DNA of 46,092 bases from Spartobacteria bacterium. Its GTDB lineage: Bacteria > Verrucomicrobiota > Kiritimatiellia > RZYC01. Position numbers and translations under genes: made by a program. The stretch covers positions 1 through 46,092 of the forward strand of contig RZYC01000026.1 in the NCBI GenBank assembly GCA_009930475.1, in the 5' to 3' direction. Shown here piece after piece: positions 16,715 to 24,813 of the stretch; positions within the stretch are counted from its first letter, which is position 1, and every line of letters starts with the position of its first letter. The notes beneath the pieces are model-generated. The model was not told the DNA's origin. It searched no databases and saw nothing but the letters and a program-made list of their open reading frames with translations.

Positions 16715-18378
16715 TGATAAATCGGTTGCTCCAACACGACACGTATTTCGAATTCACGCAGATAATCGTCAGGTTTTGGCGACGGCTGCCGTTTGATTTC
16801 TGTCGCATCACCAAATAAATCCGATGCCCGTAATGCATCCCGTAAAATAATTATCGGCTCTGCCGTAGCGACTTTGTCCAAATACCCGACCCCGCTTACA
16901 TCCAGCTTGGTAATGGCCTTGCGTTCCGGATCCCGCTTCTTTTCCGGCGGAATCACCTCGGTTACCGCCTTCACCCGTGTCACCCACATCCCGTCGGGCA
17001 TGGCATGACGTATTTCATCCAGCAGTCGAATCCAAAAATCTCGCGATGTCCCCAGCTCACCCAGTGTGGCCAACCGCTGAACAACCTGCTGCGCCTGTCC
17101 TTCCAGTTTTTTTATTCCGCGATCCATGGCTGATAAACGGCGTACTTCTCCGCTGAGCTCCTCCAGCTGTGCCGTATGCATACGTGATATCACCTGAAAA
17201 TAGGAGCCCACGCTGAGAATGGTTAGCAGCAGAGCGACCAATGCGATGATATATACCGGACGTTTTTTTCGATTTTTCCGTTCCTGTTTGACCTGGTCGG
17301 GAATCAAATCCATTTCTATGGGACAAGAATGACTTGCCCGCAGTGCCAATCCTACATTGTTGCCCAGAACATGGATATTTGCACAAATATCGTCAGACGA
17401 AATACTTTCGGCCACAGAGACATTGCAGAAGGGATTGATGTAATCCACCGCAATATCCAGCTTGTCCTTCAGGAACGTATCTGTATGCGGAATAATCGAT
17501 GATCCGCCGGAAAGGAGTACAATCACAGGTTTTCCGCCGCCCTGCTGACTGCGATAAAAATTTATAGAGCGATTCAGTTCGGCATGCAGCCGTGTCATGA
17601 CCAGACGCACGGTCTTGGATACAGTATCCGCGACCTTACTGGCCGGCCCATCGAACGCTCCGCCAAATGCTACAAAGGCATGCGCTATTTTCATCTGTTC
17701 CGCGTCTGGGAACGACATGTCAAATTCGCGCATGAGCTGCTGCGTAATGGTGTTGCCCGCCACAGGTATACTGCGAATGAAAAAATGCCCTTTTTCAACA
17801 AAAATTAAATCTGTGGCACGTGCCCCTATATCGACAATCAGGGTGCACTGTTCGGATTCGATCTGATTATATCGTGCACTGTTAAATAAGGCCAGCGGCG
17901 CCACATCGATGATAATGGGCTTCAGTCCACAAGTTGCCAGACAATCGGCAATGTCTTCCACCAGTTCCGACTTCACCGCCGCAATCATGACATCCAGCTC
18001 TTCAGTTTGTCCCAGCGGCTGATAATCCCAGATCACTTCATCAATGGGAAAGGGCACATTCTCCTGCGCCTCCATCGCCACCAGCTGATCCAGTTTTTCA
18101 CCCTGGACAACAGGCAGTTTGACAAAACGCGTGAATACCGACTGACCTGGAATGCTGACATAAATGGAGCCGGACTTTAATCCCCATTCTGCAACCATCT
18201 CCCGCAAACTGTTGACTAAATAGGCCGGACGATCTTCTTCTGACTGTAAATCCATGCCCAGACTGCGCACCAGATAACGGGAGATTTCCAGGCCGCCCCC
18301 TTTGATTACATCGAATTCGGCCAGCTTCAGCTGTGCCGATCCGATATCCAGGGTCAGTATCTTCTGTACAGCGGCCAT
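16711..18378 (-). CDS. PilM-PilN fusion: actin-like pilus assembly ATPase with PilN-type membrane tail (Amuc_1101-like)
   Basis: A 555-residue protein. Residues 1-360 form the actin/FtsA-fold ATPase PilM: phosphate-binding LTLDIGSAQLKLAEF at the start, the second phosphate loop TLIVDIGARATDLIF (about 189-203), and the adenosine motif VILLSGGSS (about 285-293). After a basic stretch (KQERKNRKKRP) comes one membrane helix (about 373-393), a coiled coil, and a PilN-like periplasmic domain with RDFWIRLLDEI. In classical systems PilM and PilN are separate and interact through the PilN cytoplasmic tail; here they are one chain. It starts 12 bases after the upstream gene and overlaps the PilO-like gene by 4 bases. 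Identification is strong. Confidence 0.9.
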   Translation of the reverse strand: MAAVQKILTLDIGSAQLKLAEFDVIKGGGLEISRYLVRSLGMDLQSEEDRPAYLVNSLREMVAEWGLKSGSIYVSIPGQSVFTRFVKLPVVQGEKLDQLVAMEAQENVPFPIDEVIWDYQPLGQTEELDVMIAAVKSELVEDIADCLATCGLKPIIIDVAPLALFNSARYNQIESEQCTLIVDIGARATDLIFVEKGHFFIRSIPVAGNTITQQLMREFDMSFPDAEQMKIAHAFVAFGGAFDGPASKVADTVSKTVRLVMTRLHAELNRSINFYRSQQGGGKPVIVLLSGGSSIIPHTDTFLKDKLDIAVDYINPFCNVSVAESISSDDICANIHVLGNNVGLALRASHSCPIEMDLIPDQVKQERKNRKKRPVYIIALVALLLTILSVGSYFQVISRMHTAQLEELSGEVRRLSAMDRGIKKLEGQAQQVVQRLATLGELGTSRDFWIRLLDEIRHAMPDGMWVTRVKAVTEVIPPEKKRDPERKAITKLDVSGVGYLDKVATAEPIIILRDALRASDLFGDATEIKRQPSPKPDDYLREFEIRVVLEQPIYQ

Positions 18379-18389
18379 GATTTTTCCCG

Positions 18390-18959
18390 TTATTTCGCAC
18401 TCGGGGTGATCAGCTCATAATCGTCGCTGTTCAACCAGGCAAAGGGGGTCTGCAAACGATTGAATAACAGATCTGAAACGGGTGGCAACGGTTTCCAACG
18501 CGGCGGCGTCTCTTCCGTGGCAACACGAACAACCCGCGCAGCGACTGTGGTGGAAAATTCCACATATACGTCCCTGGGGGCTCCATAACGAGCAAGAACC
18601 ACAGGCGGTATATACGCCACCGCAATGTGTTTTCCCTTGGAAATCATGCTGTACGTCGTAGACAGCGTCAGCATTTTGTAGGGCGGCGTGCTTTCGCTGT
18701 CATTAAGCAGAACAAAGAAATTTACGGTTAGCTGATCCAGCCAGGTCGGAGACGTCTGATATAAAACAGATAATTCCAGCCATTGCTGGGTGCCTTTGGC
18801 GATTTGCGGAGACGACGGCGTACGTGTAACTTTGTATTCGGGGGAATATAGCTTTGTCTGCTTTACTTTGCTGAGGCGAAGAACATCCTTCTGGGCGTTT
18901 GCATGGCCTACGCACAAGAACACTATAACGAACATCCACACCAAACGTCGTATACCCAT
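18390..18959 (-). CDS. Exported protein at the head of the pilus cluster (Amuc_1102-like position)
   Basis: A 189-residue secreted protein with signal peptide (about 1-23, ending HANAQ). The body is beta-rich with alternating hydrophobic strands (WLELSVLYQT, LTVNFFVLLND, HIAVAYIPPVVLARYG, DVYVEFSTTVAARVVR), suggesting an immunoglobulin-like or OB-type sandwich. No catalytic motif is seen. In Akkermansia the gene beside the PilM homologue (Amuc_1102) is also a small exported protein, so the order supports a shared system. The start at 18959 places the signal peptide correctly; the longer frame to 19007 adds a non-signal-like leader. The role is unknown, possibly a periplasmic partner of the secretin complex. 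Confidence 0.65.
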   Translation of the reverse strand: MGIRRLVWMFVIVFLCVGHANAQKDVLRLSKVKQTKLYSPEYKVTRTPSSPQIAKGTQQWLELSVLYQTSPTWLDQLTVNFFVLLNDSESTPPYKMLTLSTTYSMISKGKHIAVAYIPPVVLARYGAPRDVYVEFSTTVAARVVRVATEETPPRWKPLPPVSDLLFNRLQTPFAWLNSDDYELITPSAK

Positions 18960-19086
18960 CGTCAAAACCCCATCTATTAATGCATTAGTGAGTAAATATA
19001 TGGTCAATATCTATATCGGTCGGAATAGACAACGTCAACAGAACGTTCAAAAAAAATAAGACGCTTTTCTATTTTATCAAAACGAT

Positions 19087-20193
19087 TTACTTCGGGTGGA
19101 TTTCCGACAAAAATGCCTGGCGAATGGTCGCTGGAGTAACCTTGCCTTCTATCACCGGCGGCAACCCGGATTCATTCCAATCCACCCCCTGCGGACCGCG
19201 CAGCCGCCCGTCGGTTAGCAGCATCGCCCCCCCGTTGAGCAATGGAATGAGCTGCTGGGTTAATCCCTTGCCATAGGTGGTCTCACCCAGTGAAACGGCT
19301 TTCCCGTTTTTAACCAGGGCCGCGATAAACACCTCCGCCGCACTGGCGGTTTGGCCGTTCTGCAACAGAACAATCCGTCCATGCCAAAGGGCACTGGTTT
19401 CGCTGACATATCGCTCGGTATGTCCCCGCTTTTCCACCTCCAGCATCGACATATCGGCATCCAGGAAAATACGTGCCGCATCTACGGCTTCATACAATCC
19501 GCCACCCGCATTATTGCGCAGATCAATAATCAGCTGTTCCCGCCCATCCAGCGACTTGATGGCCTGCCGCAGCTCTCCCGGAGTGGACGGAGCGAAGGTA
19601 AACAGCCGAATCATCGGAATCCCGTCAATGGTTGTTCGCCGGATGGTCTGCAAAGCAATCTCCTGACGCTGCATTGTCGCGGATTTGACGTCCCGCCCCC
19701 CTTCTCTACGCCAGCTTAGCGTTACTTCGGTTCCGACGTCCCCGCGTATGCGGGAGGCCGCTGATAAGGCAGAATACCCGTCAACCGATATCCCGCCGAC
19801 GGTCAACAAATGATCTCCCGCAAAAATGCCCGCTTTTTCTGCCGGTGAACCGGGATACGGAACCAGAATCAATGCGCTGTCCAGCTCCTGAATTTCCAGC
19901 CCTATGCCACCATAATATGTGGCATAGATATCCTGAATCTGCTTGTATTCGTCCGAGGGCAAATAACGGGAATAACGATCCTGGTGCGACAGCAGCCCCT
20001 GCAGGGACTGTTCCGTCAGGACTGCAATGCTGTTGGATTCAACACCCTGATCTGCAATGATTTGAAGCGCACCAAAATAGGCAAGCATGGCATCATTTGA
20101 CGTCCATCCCGCTCTGGCCGGCAGCAGCAGTGCGCAAAACACGAAGCAGACTCCGCTAAACCAAAAGACACGGTGCGAGCATGTTTTATTCAT
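19087..20193 (-). CDS. S41-family C-terminal processing peptidase with PDZ domain
   Basis: A periplasmic serine protease of 368 residues. Signal peptide (about 1-28), helical N-terminal segment, PDZ domain (about 92-170, GIGLEIQELDSALILVPYPGSPAEKAG split around the carboxylate-binding loop), and the S41 catalytic domain. The dyad is visible: Ser284 in NGQTASAAE and Lys309 in TYGKG. IDLRNNAGGG (about 223-232) is the conserved strand preceding them. Such enzymes cut exported proteins near their C-terminus. It lies between two lipoprotein genes and the pilus cluster on the same strand, so it may mature a component of that envelope system; this is inference. All expected catalytic residues are present. 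Confidence 0.9.
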   Translation of the reverse strand: MNKTCSHRVFWFSGVCFVFCALLLPARAGWTSNDAMLAYFGALQIIADQGVESNSIAVLTEQSLQGLLSHQDRYSRYLPSDEYKQIQDIYATYYGGIGLEIQELDSALILVPYPGSPAEKAGIFAGDHLLTVGGISVDGYSALSAASRIRGDVGTEVTLSWRREGGRDVKSATMQRQEIALQTIRRTTIDGIPMIRLFTFAPSTPGELRQAIKSLDGREQLIIDLRNNAGGGLYEAVDAARIFLDADMSMLEVEKRGHTERYVSETSALWHGRIVLLQNGQTASAAEVFIAALVKNGKAVSLGETTYGKGLTQQLIPLLNGGAMLLTDGRLRGPQGVDWNESGLPPVIEGKVTPATIRQAFLSEIHPK

Positions 20194-20212
20194 AGGAAAA
20201 CATTAACCCGTC

Positions 20213-20710
20213 CTACAACGTAGTCAGCAGGGAATAGCGCTCCAGCAGCAGACCCACTTCCTGGTTCAGGGCATCAATCTGCCGTTCTTTTTCCCCGATG
20301 AGCATGGAACTGTCTCCGTTCACCGACTGAATGCGCGAAGCCATGACGGCCAGCTCTGATTCCAGTGCCTCTTTCTGATCCGTAACAGCCAGCCCTTCGG
20401 ATTCCAGCGCGGCGCATTGCGTCTGCAAGGCTTCTACGCGCGACTGCAAGTCGTTGAGCTGCTCCCGCTGTTCCCGCACCTTGGCACGCAGGGCATCCCT
20501 ATCCGTCGCCAGCCGGCCGGCTTTTGCTTCCTCTTCAACCGACATGCCTTCTACTTCTCCCAACCGCTGCGCCCGTTCATCCACGCGCTTCTGATAGCCG
20601 TCTTCCCCTGTGGCAATATAGCCGATTAATCCACCTGAATGCGGATCATTGGTGACACATCCCGTCGACAAAAGGACACAACACAGCAAAACAATAGGAC
20701 AACACTTCAT
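20213..20710 (-). CDS. Coiled-coil lipoprotein
   Basis: A 165-residue lipoprotein: signal peptide with lipobox LSTGC (Cys18), then a short Gly-rich linker (HSGGLIGYIATGEDGYQ). From about residue 37 to the end it is a long heptad-patterned coiled coil rich in Glu, Gln, Leu and Arg. It resembles the coiled-coil half of the glycine-zipper lipoprotein encoded just upstream, and both may form one envelope complex. It ends 19 bases before the S41 protease gene. No enzymatic motif is present and I do not recognise a named family. Confidence 0.7.
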   Translation of the reverse strand: MKCCPIVLLCCVLLSTGCVTNDPHSGGLIGYIATGEDGYQKRVDERAQRLGEVEGMSVEEEAKAGRLATDRDALRAKVREQREQLNDLQSRVEALQTQCAALESEGLAVTDQKEALESELAVMASRIQSVNGDSSMLIGEKERQIDALNQEVGLLLERYSLLTTL

Positions 20711-20735
20711 ACCCGTTTCCTTTCCTTACATTGCA

Positions 20736-21386
20736 TTATGCCGAGGCACGGTTGCTGAGCGATGCCAATTGCATGGTGCTCTGTTCCAGCTGTGCTTTTT
20801 GTTTTTCCAGATTAGCAATCTGCTCTTCCAGCACGGCCAACTGTTTTCCGCCACCACCCTTTTGCTCCTGTGCCAGCACTTGGCGCTGTACGGCGATTTC
20901 GTCACTGAGCGCATCGAGCTGTTGCTGTGCTTCCGTCTGCCGGATTTTCAGTGTTTCCTTCAACGAGGCAAACGCTGACGCATCATCCTTCGTCACTTCG
21001 GCCGTCGCCTGCAGACGATTCAATTCATCCCGCAAAGACGCCACTTCCGCAGTTAGCGATTCGTTATAGGATTTTGCATCCACATAACGCTGATACGCTT
21101 CATCAATGCAGGCATTAAGGTAATCCTCCTGACTGGCAAAATCCGCTTTGCGATTGGCGACATGGGTTCCATAAGCACCTCCGGCCGCTGCACCCAGTGC
21201 CCCGCCAATTAATGCACCTGCCGCAGGATTATCCAGCTGATTTCCGATGATGGCTCCCGCCACGGCACCAAGTATCGCGCCGAACCCGGCACCCTGCGCC
21301 TGTGTCTGCTGCTTATCGGACATCGTGCTGCTGCATCCTGTAAGCATGATGGGTACAATCAACAAGGTACATAGCATTTTTTTCAT
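20736..21386 (-). CDS. Glycine-zipper lipoprotein with coiled-coil tail
   Basis: A 216-residue lipoprotein. Lipobox MLTGC with Cys18, then a glycine-zipper domain (about 33-78) with repeated GxxxG/GxxxA: GAILGAVAGAIIGNQ and AAGALIGGALGAAAGGAYG. This pattern packs helices within membranes, as in the 17-kDa antigen/OmpA-like family. The remainder is a coiled coil of about 120 residues. The ATG at 21386 is supported by AAAAGGAG eight bases upstream; the longer frame lacks a signal peptide start. Gene order FGE protein, this gene, coiled-coil lipoprotein, S41 protease is tight and one-directional. Confidence 0.8.
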   Translation of the reverse strand: MKKMLCTLLIVPIMLTGCSSTMSDKQQTQAQGAGFGAILGAVAGAIIGNQLDNPAAGALIGGALGAAAGGAYGTHVANRKADFASQEDYLNACIDEAYQRYVDAKSYNESLTAEVASLRDELNRLQATAEVTKDDASAFASLKETLKIRQTEAQQQLDALSDEIAVQRQVLAQEQKGGGGKQLAVLEEQIANLEKQKAQLEQSTMQLASLSNRASA

Positions 21387-21409
21387 CGTTGTTCTCCTTT
21401 TGTTGCGGC

Positions 21410-22972
21410 TTAAAAACCTGTTAGCTGCGCCTGCCATTCATCCATATTTAAACGATGCGTCTGCGCATATTCCGTGTATTGCTCAAAGACCAGCCGGTTT
21501 ACCTTTATTTGATCGGTAAGCCCCAGTTCAATGAGATATTTTTCGTACATATCAAAGCCGGTTTTTACTTTTTCAGGTGCAATCTTGGCCAGCTCGCCCA
21601 TAATAACCCCGTACTGCGCCGTTGCATCGTCGATGTTGGCCAGCAGATTGCGATGCCGTGCTTCATATACCGCAATATCTGCCGTTCGGCCGGTCTGCTT
21701 GCTGATCTCGATAACCCGCTCACTGGCGGGAATCTTCTTCAGTTCACCCCGAAGAAAAAAGGCGGTAAACGATGCCATACGCACCCATGCCGATGCCGAA
21801 TCGGTTTCGGCTTTTAAGATCACCGACTGCATATCACCAAAGGAGGCATTCAGTAAACCCAGTTGATCCATCGCCTCCGGCGGCGTCGACGGATTATCCT
21901 TCAGCAAATCGGACAATTGTTTCAGACTTTTCAGGGCATCATCCATTGAAAAACTGGTTTTCTGAGCGATGGGAGCCGTGGACTGGGCTGCTGTCGAAGG
22001 AATATTCCGGGTCTGACGATAGGACTCCCATGCATCCGACAGCTTGGCAGCCGTTGCACTCCCGGCAAAAACGGGCACGGACAACACTAATCGGAACCCC
22101 AGCTCTTTCTGACGCGCTGCCTCGCCAGTATTGCGATAAAAGGGTTGCTCTACCCGCTGTGAGGCACGCATACTCTTGCCCGGTGTACGAAAATTCCCGC
22201 CTCGGGCGGTAAATCCGCCGATACGCCCCTGATAATATTCGATCTGATACGGCGAAACCGTCATCTCCGACACGTTGCCCAGCATGTCATAAAGCCCCAG
22301 TGGGTTAGCAGATAACAAACCGCATTTCTTTAGCTTGTCATGGGATGATTTGGGGCCGGAAAACCATTCATATCGCCCAAGCCCCTTGCTATACGGATGT
22401 TTTTTATCAAACACCGCCGGCGTCACCTGACTCCCGCCTCGGGCCGCAAACTCCCACTCCTGCTCTGTGGGCAGACGTAAATAGGCCGGCGATTCATCCA
22501 GCATAGGCAGCTTGTCACGAGCCTGTTCATAGAGCCATACATTATAGCGATTTACAAAAGCCTGCACATCAAACCAGCTTACATTGCTGGCCGCTTCGCA
22601 CGGATCCCCTTCCAGCACCGGAGTCATGAGGCGATTGTACTGCCCCTTGGTGACTTCGTACTTCCCCATGTAATAAAGCCAGTCCTGCTTCCCATCTTTT
22701 TCCCCAATAAATGATCCACCCAGCACCGCCACCGTCGGGTACTCCTTGTATCCTCCCGCCGCACGGTCGCCCATTTTAAACTCTTTCATTCCAAACGGGT
22801 CATCCCCTACACCCAGATATACAGGACGAAAAACCATCGACCCTCCATCAGGCATCGGCAGAACGAGATCGTCTGCCGCCGGTTTCGGATTGTCTGGATC
22901 CTTCTCCGCCGCCTTCAGTCCCGCTGTGAGCACCATTAAACAGGTCAATACACACAGTATGTATTTTCGCAT
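21410..22972 (-). CDS. Exported protein with FGE-sulfatase (SUMF1) fold domain
   Basis: A 520-residue exported protein. Signal peptide (about 1-21, LTAGLKAAE). Residues about 55-310 form the formylglycine-generating-enzyme-like fold: YYMGKYEVTKGQYNRL, NVSWFDVQAFVNRYN, LRLPTEQEWEFAARGG, LGLYDMLGNVSEMTVS, TARGGNFRT and the closing LGFRLVL. The Cys pair of true FGE enzymes is not evident, so this is probably a structural or binding version, as is common in envelope proteins of PVC bacteria. The C-terminal 200 residues are helical and unassigned. Start at 22972 follows GAGGAGGAAG and begins the signal peptide; the frame continues upstream to 23137 without support. It heads the lipoprotein/protease gene run. 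Confidence 0.85.
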   Translation of the reverse strand: MRKYILCVLTCLMVLTAGLKAAEKDPDNPKPAADDLVLPMPDGGSMVFRPVYLGVGDDPFGMKEFKMGDRAAGGYKEYPTVAVLGGSFIGEKDGKQDWLYYMGKYEVTKGQYNRLMTPVLEGDPCEAASNVSWFDVQAFVNRYNVWLYEQARDKLPMLDESPAYLRLPTEQEWEFAARGGSQVTPAVFDKKHPYSKGLGRYEWFSGPKSSHDKLKKCGLLSANPLGLYDMLGNVSEMTVSPYQIEYYQGRIGGFTARGGNFRTPGKSMRASQRVEQPFYRNTGEAARQKELGFRLVLSVPVFAGSATAAKLSDAWESYRQTRNIPSTAAQSTAPIAQKTSFSMDDALKSLKQLSDLLKDNPSTPPEAMDQLGLLNASFGDMQSVILKAETDSASAWVRMASFTAFFLRGELKKIPASERVIEISKQTGRTADIAVYEARHRNLLANIDDATAQYGVIMGELAKIAPEKVKTGFDMYEKYLIELGLTDQIKVNRLVFEQYTEYAQTHRLNMDEWQAQLTGF

Positions 22973-23097
22973 AACTTCCTCCTCCAAATATTGTGGCAAA
23001 GGACATTCAAAAAACAACAAAAAAATTCCAATCATTAGGGTGACAGCAAGAGTGAGCGGTTCATATTTAACTGTACAAAAATGCAATGAATTGATGG

Positions 23098-23497
23098 ATG
23101 GGTGCCCCAAAAAATGAACAGTCAACCATTGTTCCATGGGGAAAATCTACAACGAGGCGGTCTGATATTTATATCCGTAGTGGTTATGAAATCCAAATGC
23201 TCGCTCCTGATGGCTGGTCTTCCAATAAAATGCGCGGACAACGCGACAAGCTCGCTGCCGAGGAAGCCGAACAGCTGGATGAAACCGCCACGTCGCCCAA
23301 AGTCATCGACGTATCGGAACACAAGACGCGGCGCATCCCCTCCAAAAAATGGCGCGAACTCATAAATGTGGCAGCAAGGCGTGCGCGTGATGCCATCTCG
23401 TGCGCCACCAGCAAACGAAACGGTCATCGGACCCTTGCTTGATGATCCTTTCCCCGATTACGATACCGAACCCGTGATGATGTACGCGGACGCCTGA
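23098..23497 (+). pseudogene. Decayed C-terminal end of an IS91-type (Y2) transposase
   Basis: The first frame contains GWSSNKMRGQR and, further on, RRIPSKKWRELI, a pairing that recalls the C-terminal region of IS91-family (Y2_Tnp) transposases. The usual Cys-rich segment after it is missing, and the frame then changes. A second frame from about 23390 to the stop at 23495-23497 reads PSRAPPANE...DDPFPDYDTEPVM, which looks like the Pro/Asp-rich tail of the same protein. So one fragment carries both a deletion and a frameshift. No upstream catalytic part with its two tyrosines is present. The assignment rests on remembered family motifs and should be checked by protein search of the two frames. 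Confidence 0.6.
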
Positions 23498-23552
23498 GTG
23501 CTCGTGACAGGGATGGTCTGTGTAATTTCGCCCTTTTTTTTCATGAGGCCGC

Positions 23553-23596
23553 GCCCTTCGGGCGGTTCGGGGCATGCCCCGAACCGCCCGAAGGGC
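23553..23596. repeat. Perfect 44-nt palindrome
   Basis: Arms of 21 bases, starting GCCCTTCGGGCGGTTCG and its exact complement, meet at a central AT. The whole is a perfect palindrome and very GC-rich. It lies 56 bases after the end of the IS91-type remnant. The hairpin may be the 3' (ori) end of the element or a dispersed genomic repeat. No T run follows, so it is not a simple terminator. Confidence 0.92.
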
Positions 23597-23647
23597 ACCT
23601 TGCGCTTAGTCTTGAATCCTCATCCCCCAATACGCTACCTTCCTCAC

Positions 23648-24415
23648 ATGAAAACGCTATTCAAGACCAGTATCAGTGGGCGGGTGCCCACGCTGCCTAA
23701 AAAGCGATTTCTTATCAATAAGAGTCTCAGCCACCTTCTGTTATGTGTTGTATTTCTGACGCGGTCCCTTCCCGTATCAGCTCAGAACACGCTCATCTTG
23801 TCAGCCGTCGAAAAAACTCCCCCCGCCAATACGGTTACTGAGGTTTTACGGCAAGCCTATCAGCAGCTTGGAATTGAACTTGAGATCTTGGAATTGCCCG
23901 GGCTACGGGGAATTGCCTATTCCAATAACGGAGATACAGATGGTGAAGCGTTCCGAATTGCGGGAATTGACCAGGAATACTCCAACTTAATCCAGATTGA
24001 TGTCCCGATCCGAACGGATGCAATGCATTTGTTTGTCAAACAGGGGAGAGAATTTCCAGTCACGGGGTGGGACTGCATCCCAAAAGAGTATCTCCTCGGC
24101 TATAAACGCGGGGTCAAACATATTGAGTATGCCGTAGCGAAATATGGACTCCGGGCAGAAGCGGTTAACAGTGTCGAACAACTGTTTCAGAAGTTGGAGA
24201 CCGGAAGAAACGATGTGATTGTGACGGGCGTTCAAGAAGGCGCACAGCTCATCCCTCAACTTCATCTTCAGGATATCATCAGGCTGGAGCCATCAGTCTG
24301 CACCTCGTCCTTATATCACTATCTGCATGAAAAACACGCCGATCTCGTGCCGAAAATCACCGCTGTATTGAAAGAGATGGAAGCCCACGGAGAGATTCAG
24401 ACGATTAGAGAGTAG
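23648..24415 (+). CDS. Periplasmic solute-binding protein of the family 3 type
   Basis: A 255-residue exported protein. After a basic N-terminal region and a signal helix (about 28-48, ending PVSAQN) it shows the family 3 binding-protein start: LILSAVEKTPPANTVTEVLRQAY split by the first helix, then LPGLRGIAYSNNGDTDGEAFR and IQIDVPI. A second lobe starts with YLLGYKRGVKHIEYAV and contains the VEQLFQKLETGRNDVIVTG segment typical of these proteins. Such stand-alone members often have unknown ligands. The ATG at 23648 is the most likely start; the frame upstream runs through the palindrome. No cognate transporter directly adjoins: two minus-strand tRNAs separate it from the permease at 24814. Confidence 0.72.
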   Translation: MKTLFKTSISGRVPTLPKKRFLINKSLSHLLLCVVFLTRSLPVSAQNTLILSAVEKTPPANTVTEVLRQAYQQLGIELEILELPGLRGIAYSNNGDTDGEAFRIAGIDQEYSNLIQIDVPIRTDAMHLFVKQGREFPVTGWDCIPKEYLLGYKRGVKHIEYAVAKYGLRAEAVNSVEQLFQKLETGRNDVIVTGVQEGAQLIPQLHLQDIIRLEPSVCTSSLYHYLHEKHADLVPKITAVLKEMEAHGEIQTIRE

Positions 24416-24502
24416 GTCGAAGCCGAGATGACCCCATAATACCATAACAAAAAAGGACGGGAAAGGGACAGGCTATTATTCCTTGACAATGTGGTACTTA
24501 AA

Positions 24503-24578
24503 TGGAGCCAGCAAGTGGACTCGAACCACCGACCTGATCATTACGAATGACCTGCTCTGCCAACTGAGCTATGCTGGC
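24503..24578 (-). tRNA. tRNA-Thr (anticodon CGU)
   Basis: Minus-strand cloverleaf: acceptor GCCAGCA/TGCTGGC, D-stem GCTC/GAGC, anticodon stem GGTCA/TGATC (one G-U) with loop TTCGTAA and anticodon CGT, T-loop TTCGAGT, encoded CCA at 24503-24505. It follows tRNA-Val after 10 bases and shares its promoter. Confidence 0.95.
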
Positions 24579-24588
24579 CAAAAGGAAA

Positions 24589-24665
24589 TGGTGGGCAGTG
24601 AGGGGCTCGAACCCCCAACCTTCTGGGTGTAAACCAGACGCTCTAGCCAATTGAGCTAACCGCCC
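24589..24665 (-). tRNA. tRNA-Val (anticodon UAC)
   Basis: Minus-strand cloverleaf: acceptor GGGCGGT/ACTGCCC, D-stem GCTC/GAGC, anticodon stem TCTGG/CCAGA with loop TTTACAC and anticodon TAC, T-stem GGGGG/CCCTC-type with loop TTCGAGC, encoded CCA (24589-24591). It is first in a two-tRNA transcription unit. Confidence 0.96.
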
Positions 24666-24680
24666 TTAAGAATGAAAGCC

Positions 24681-24708
24681 AAAATACGCATATCTGACGT
24701 AATGTCAA
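24681..24708 (-). promoter_or_regulatory. Sigma-70 promoter of the tRNA-Val/tRNA-Thr unit
   Basis: On the minus strand a consensus -35 TTGACA (24708-24703) is followed after 16 bases by TATTTT (24686-24681). Predicted transcription starts close before the tRNA-Val 5' end at 24665. This is the strongest promoter seen in the window. Confidence 0.7.
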
Positions 24709-24813
24709 GTGCTGATAAAAACAAATTGGGCCATTTATATTCCTTTTTTCATTTTGCTTTCCGATACGCGCTTCATTACTTTGGCACCTCACGTGTTATT
24801 GGGACAATTCATT

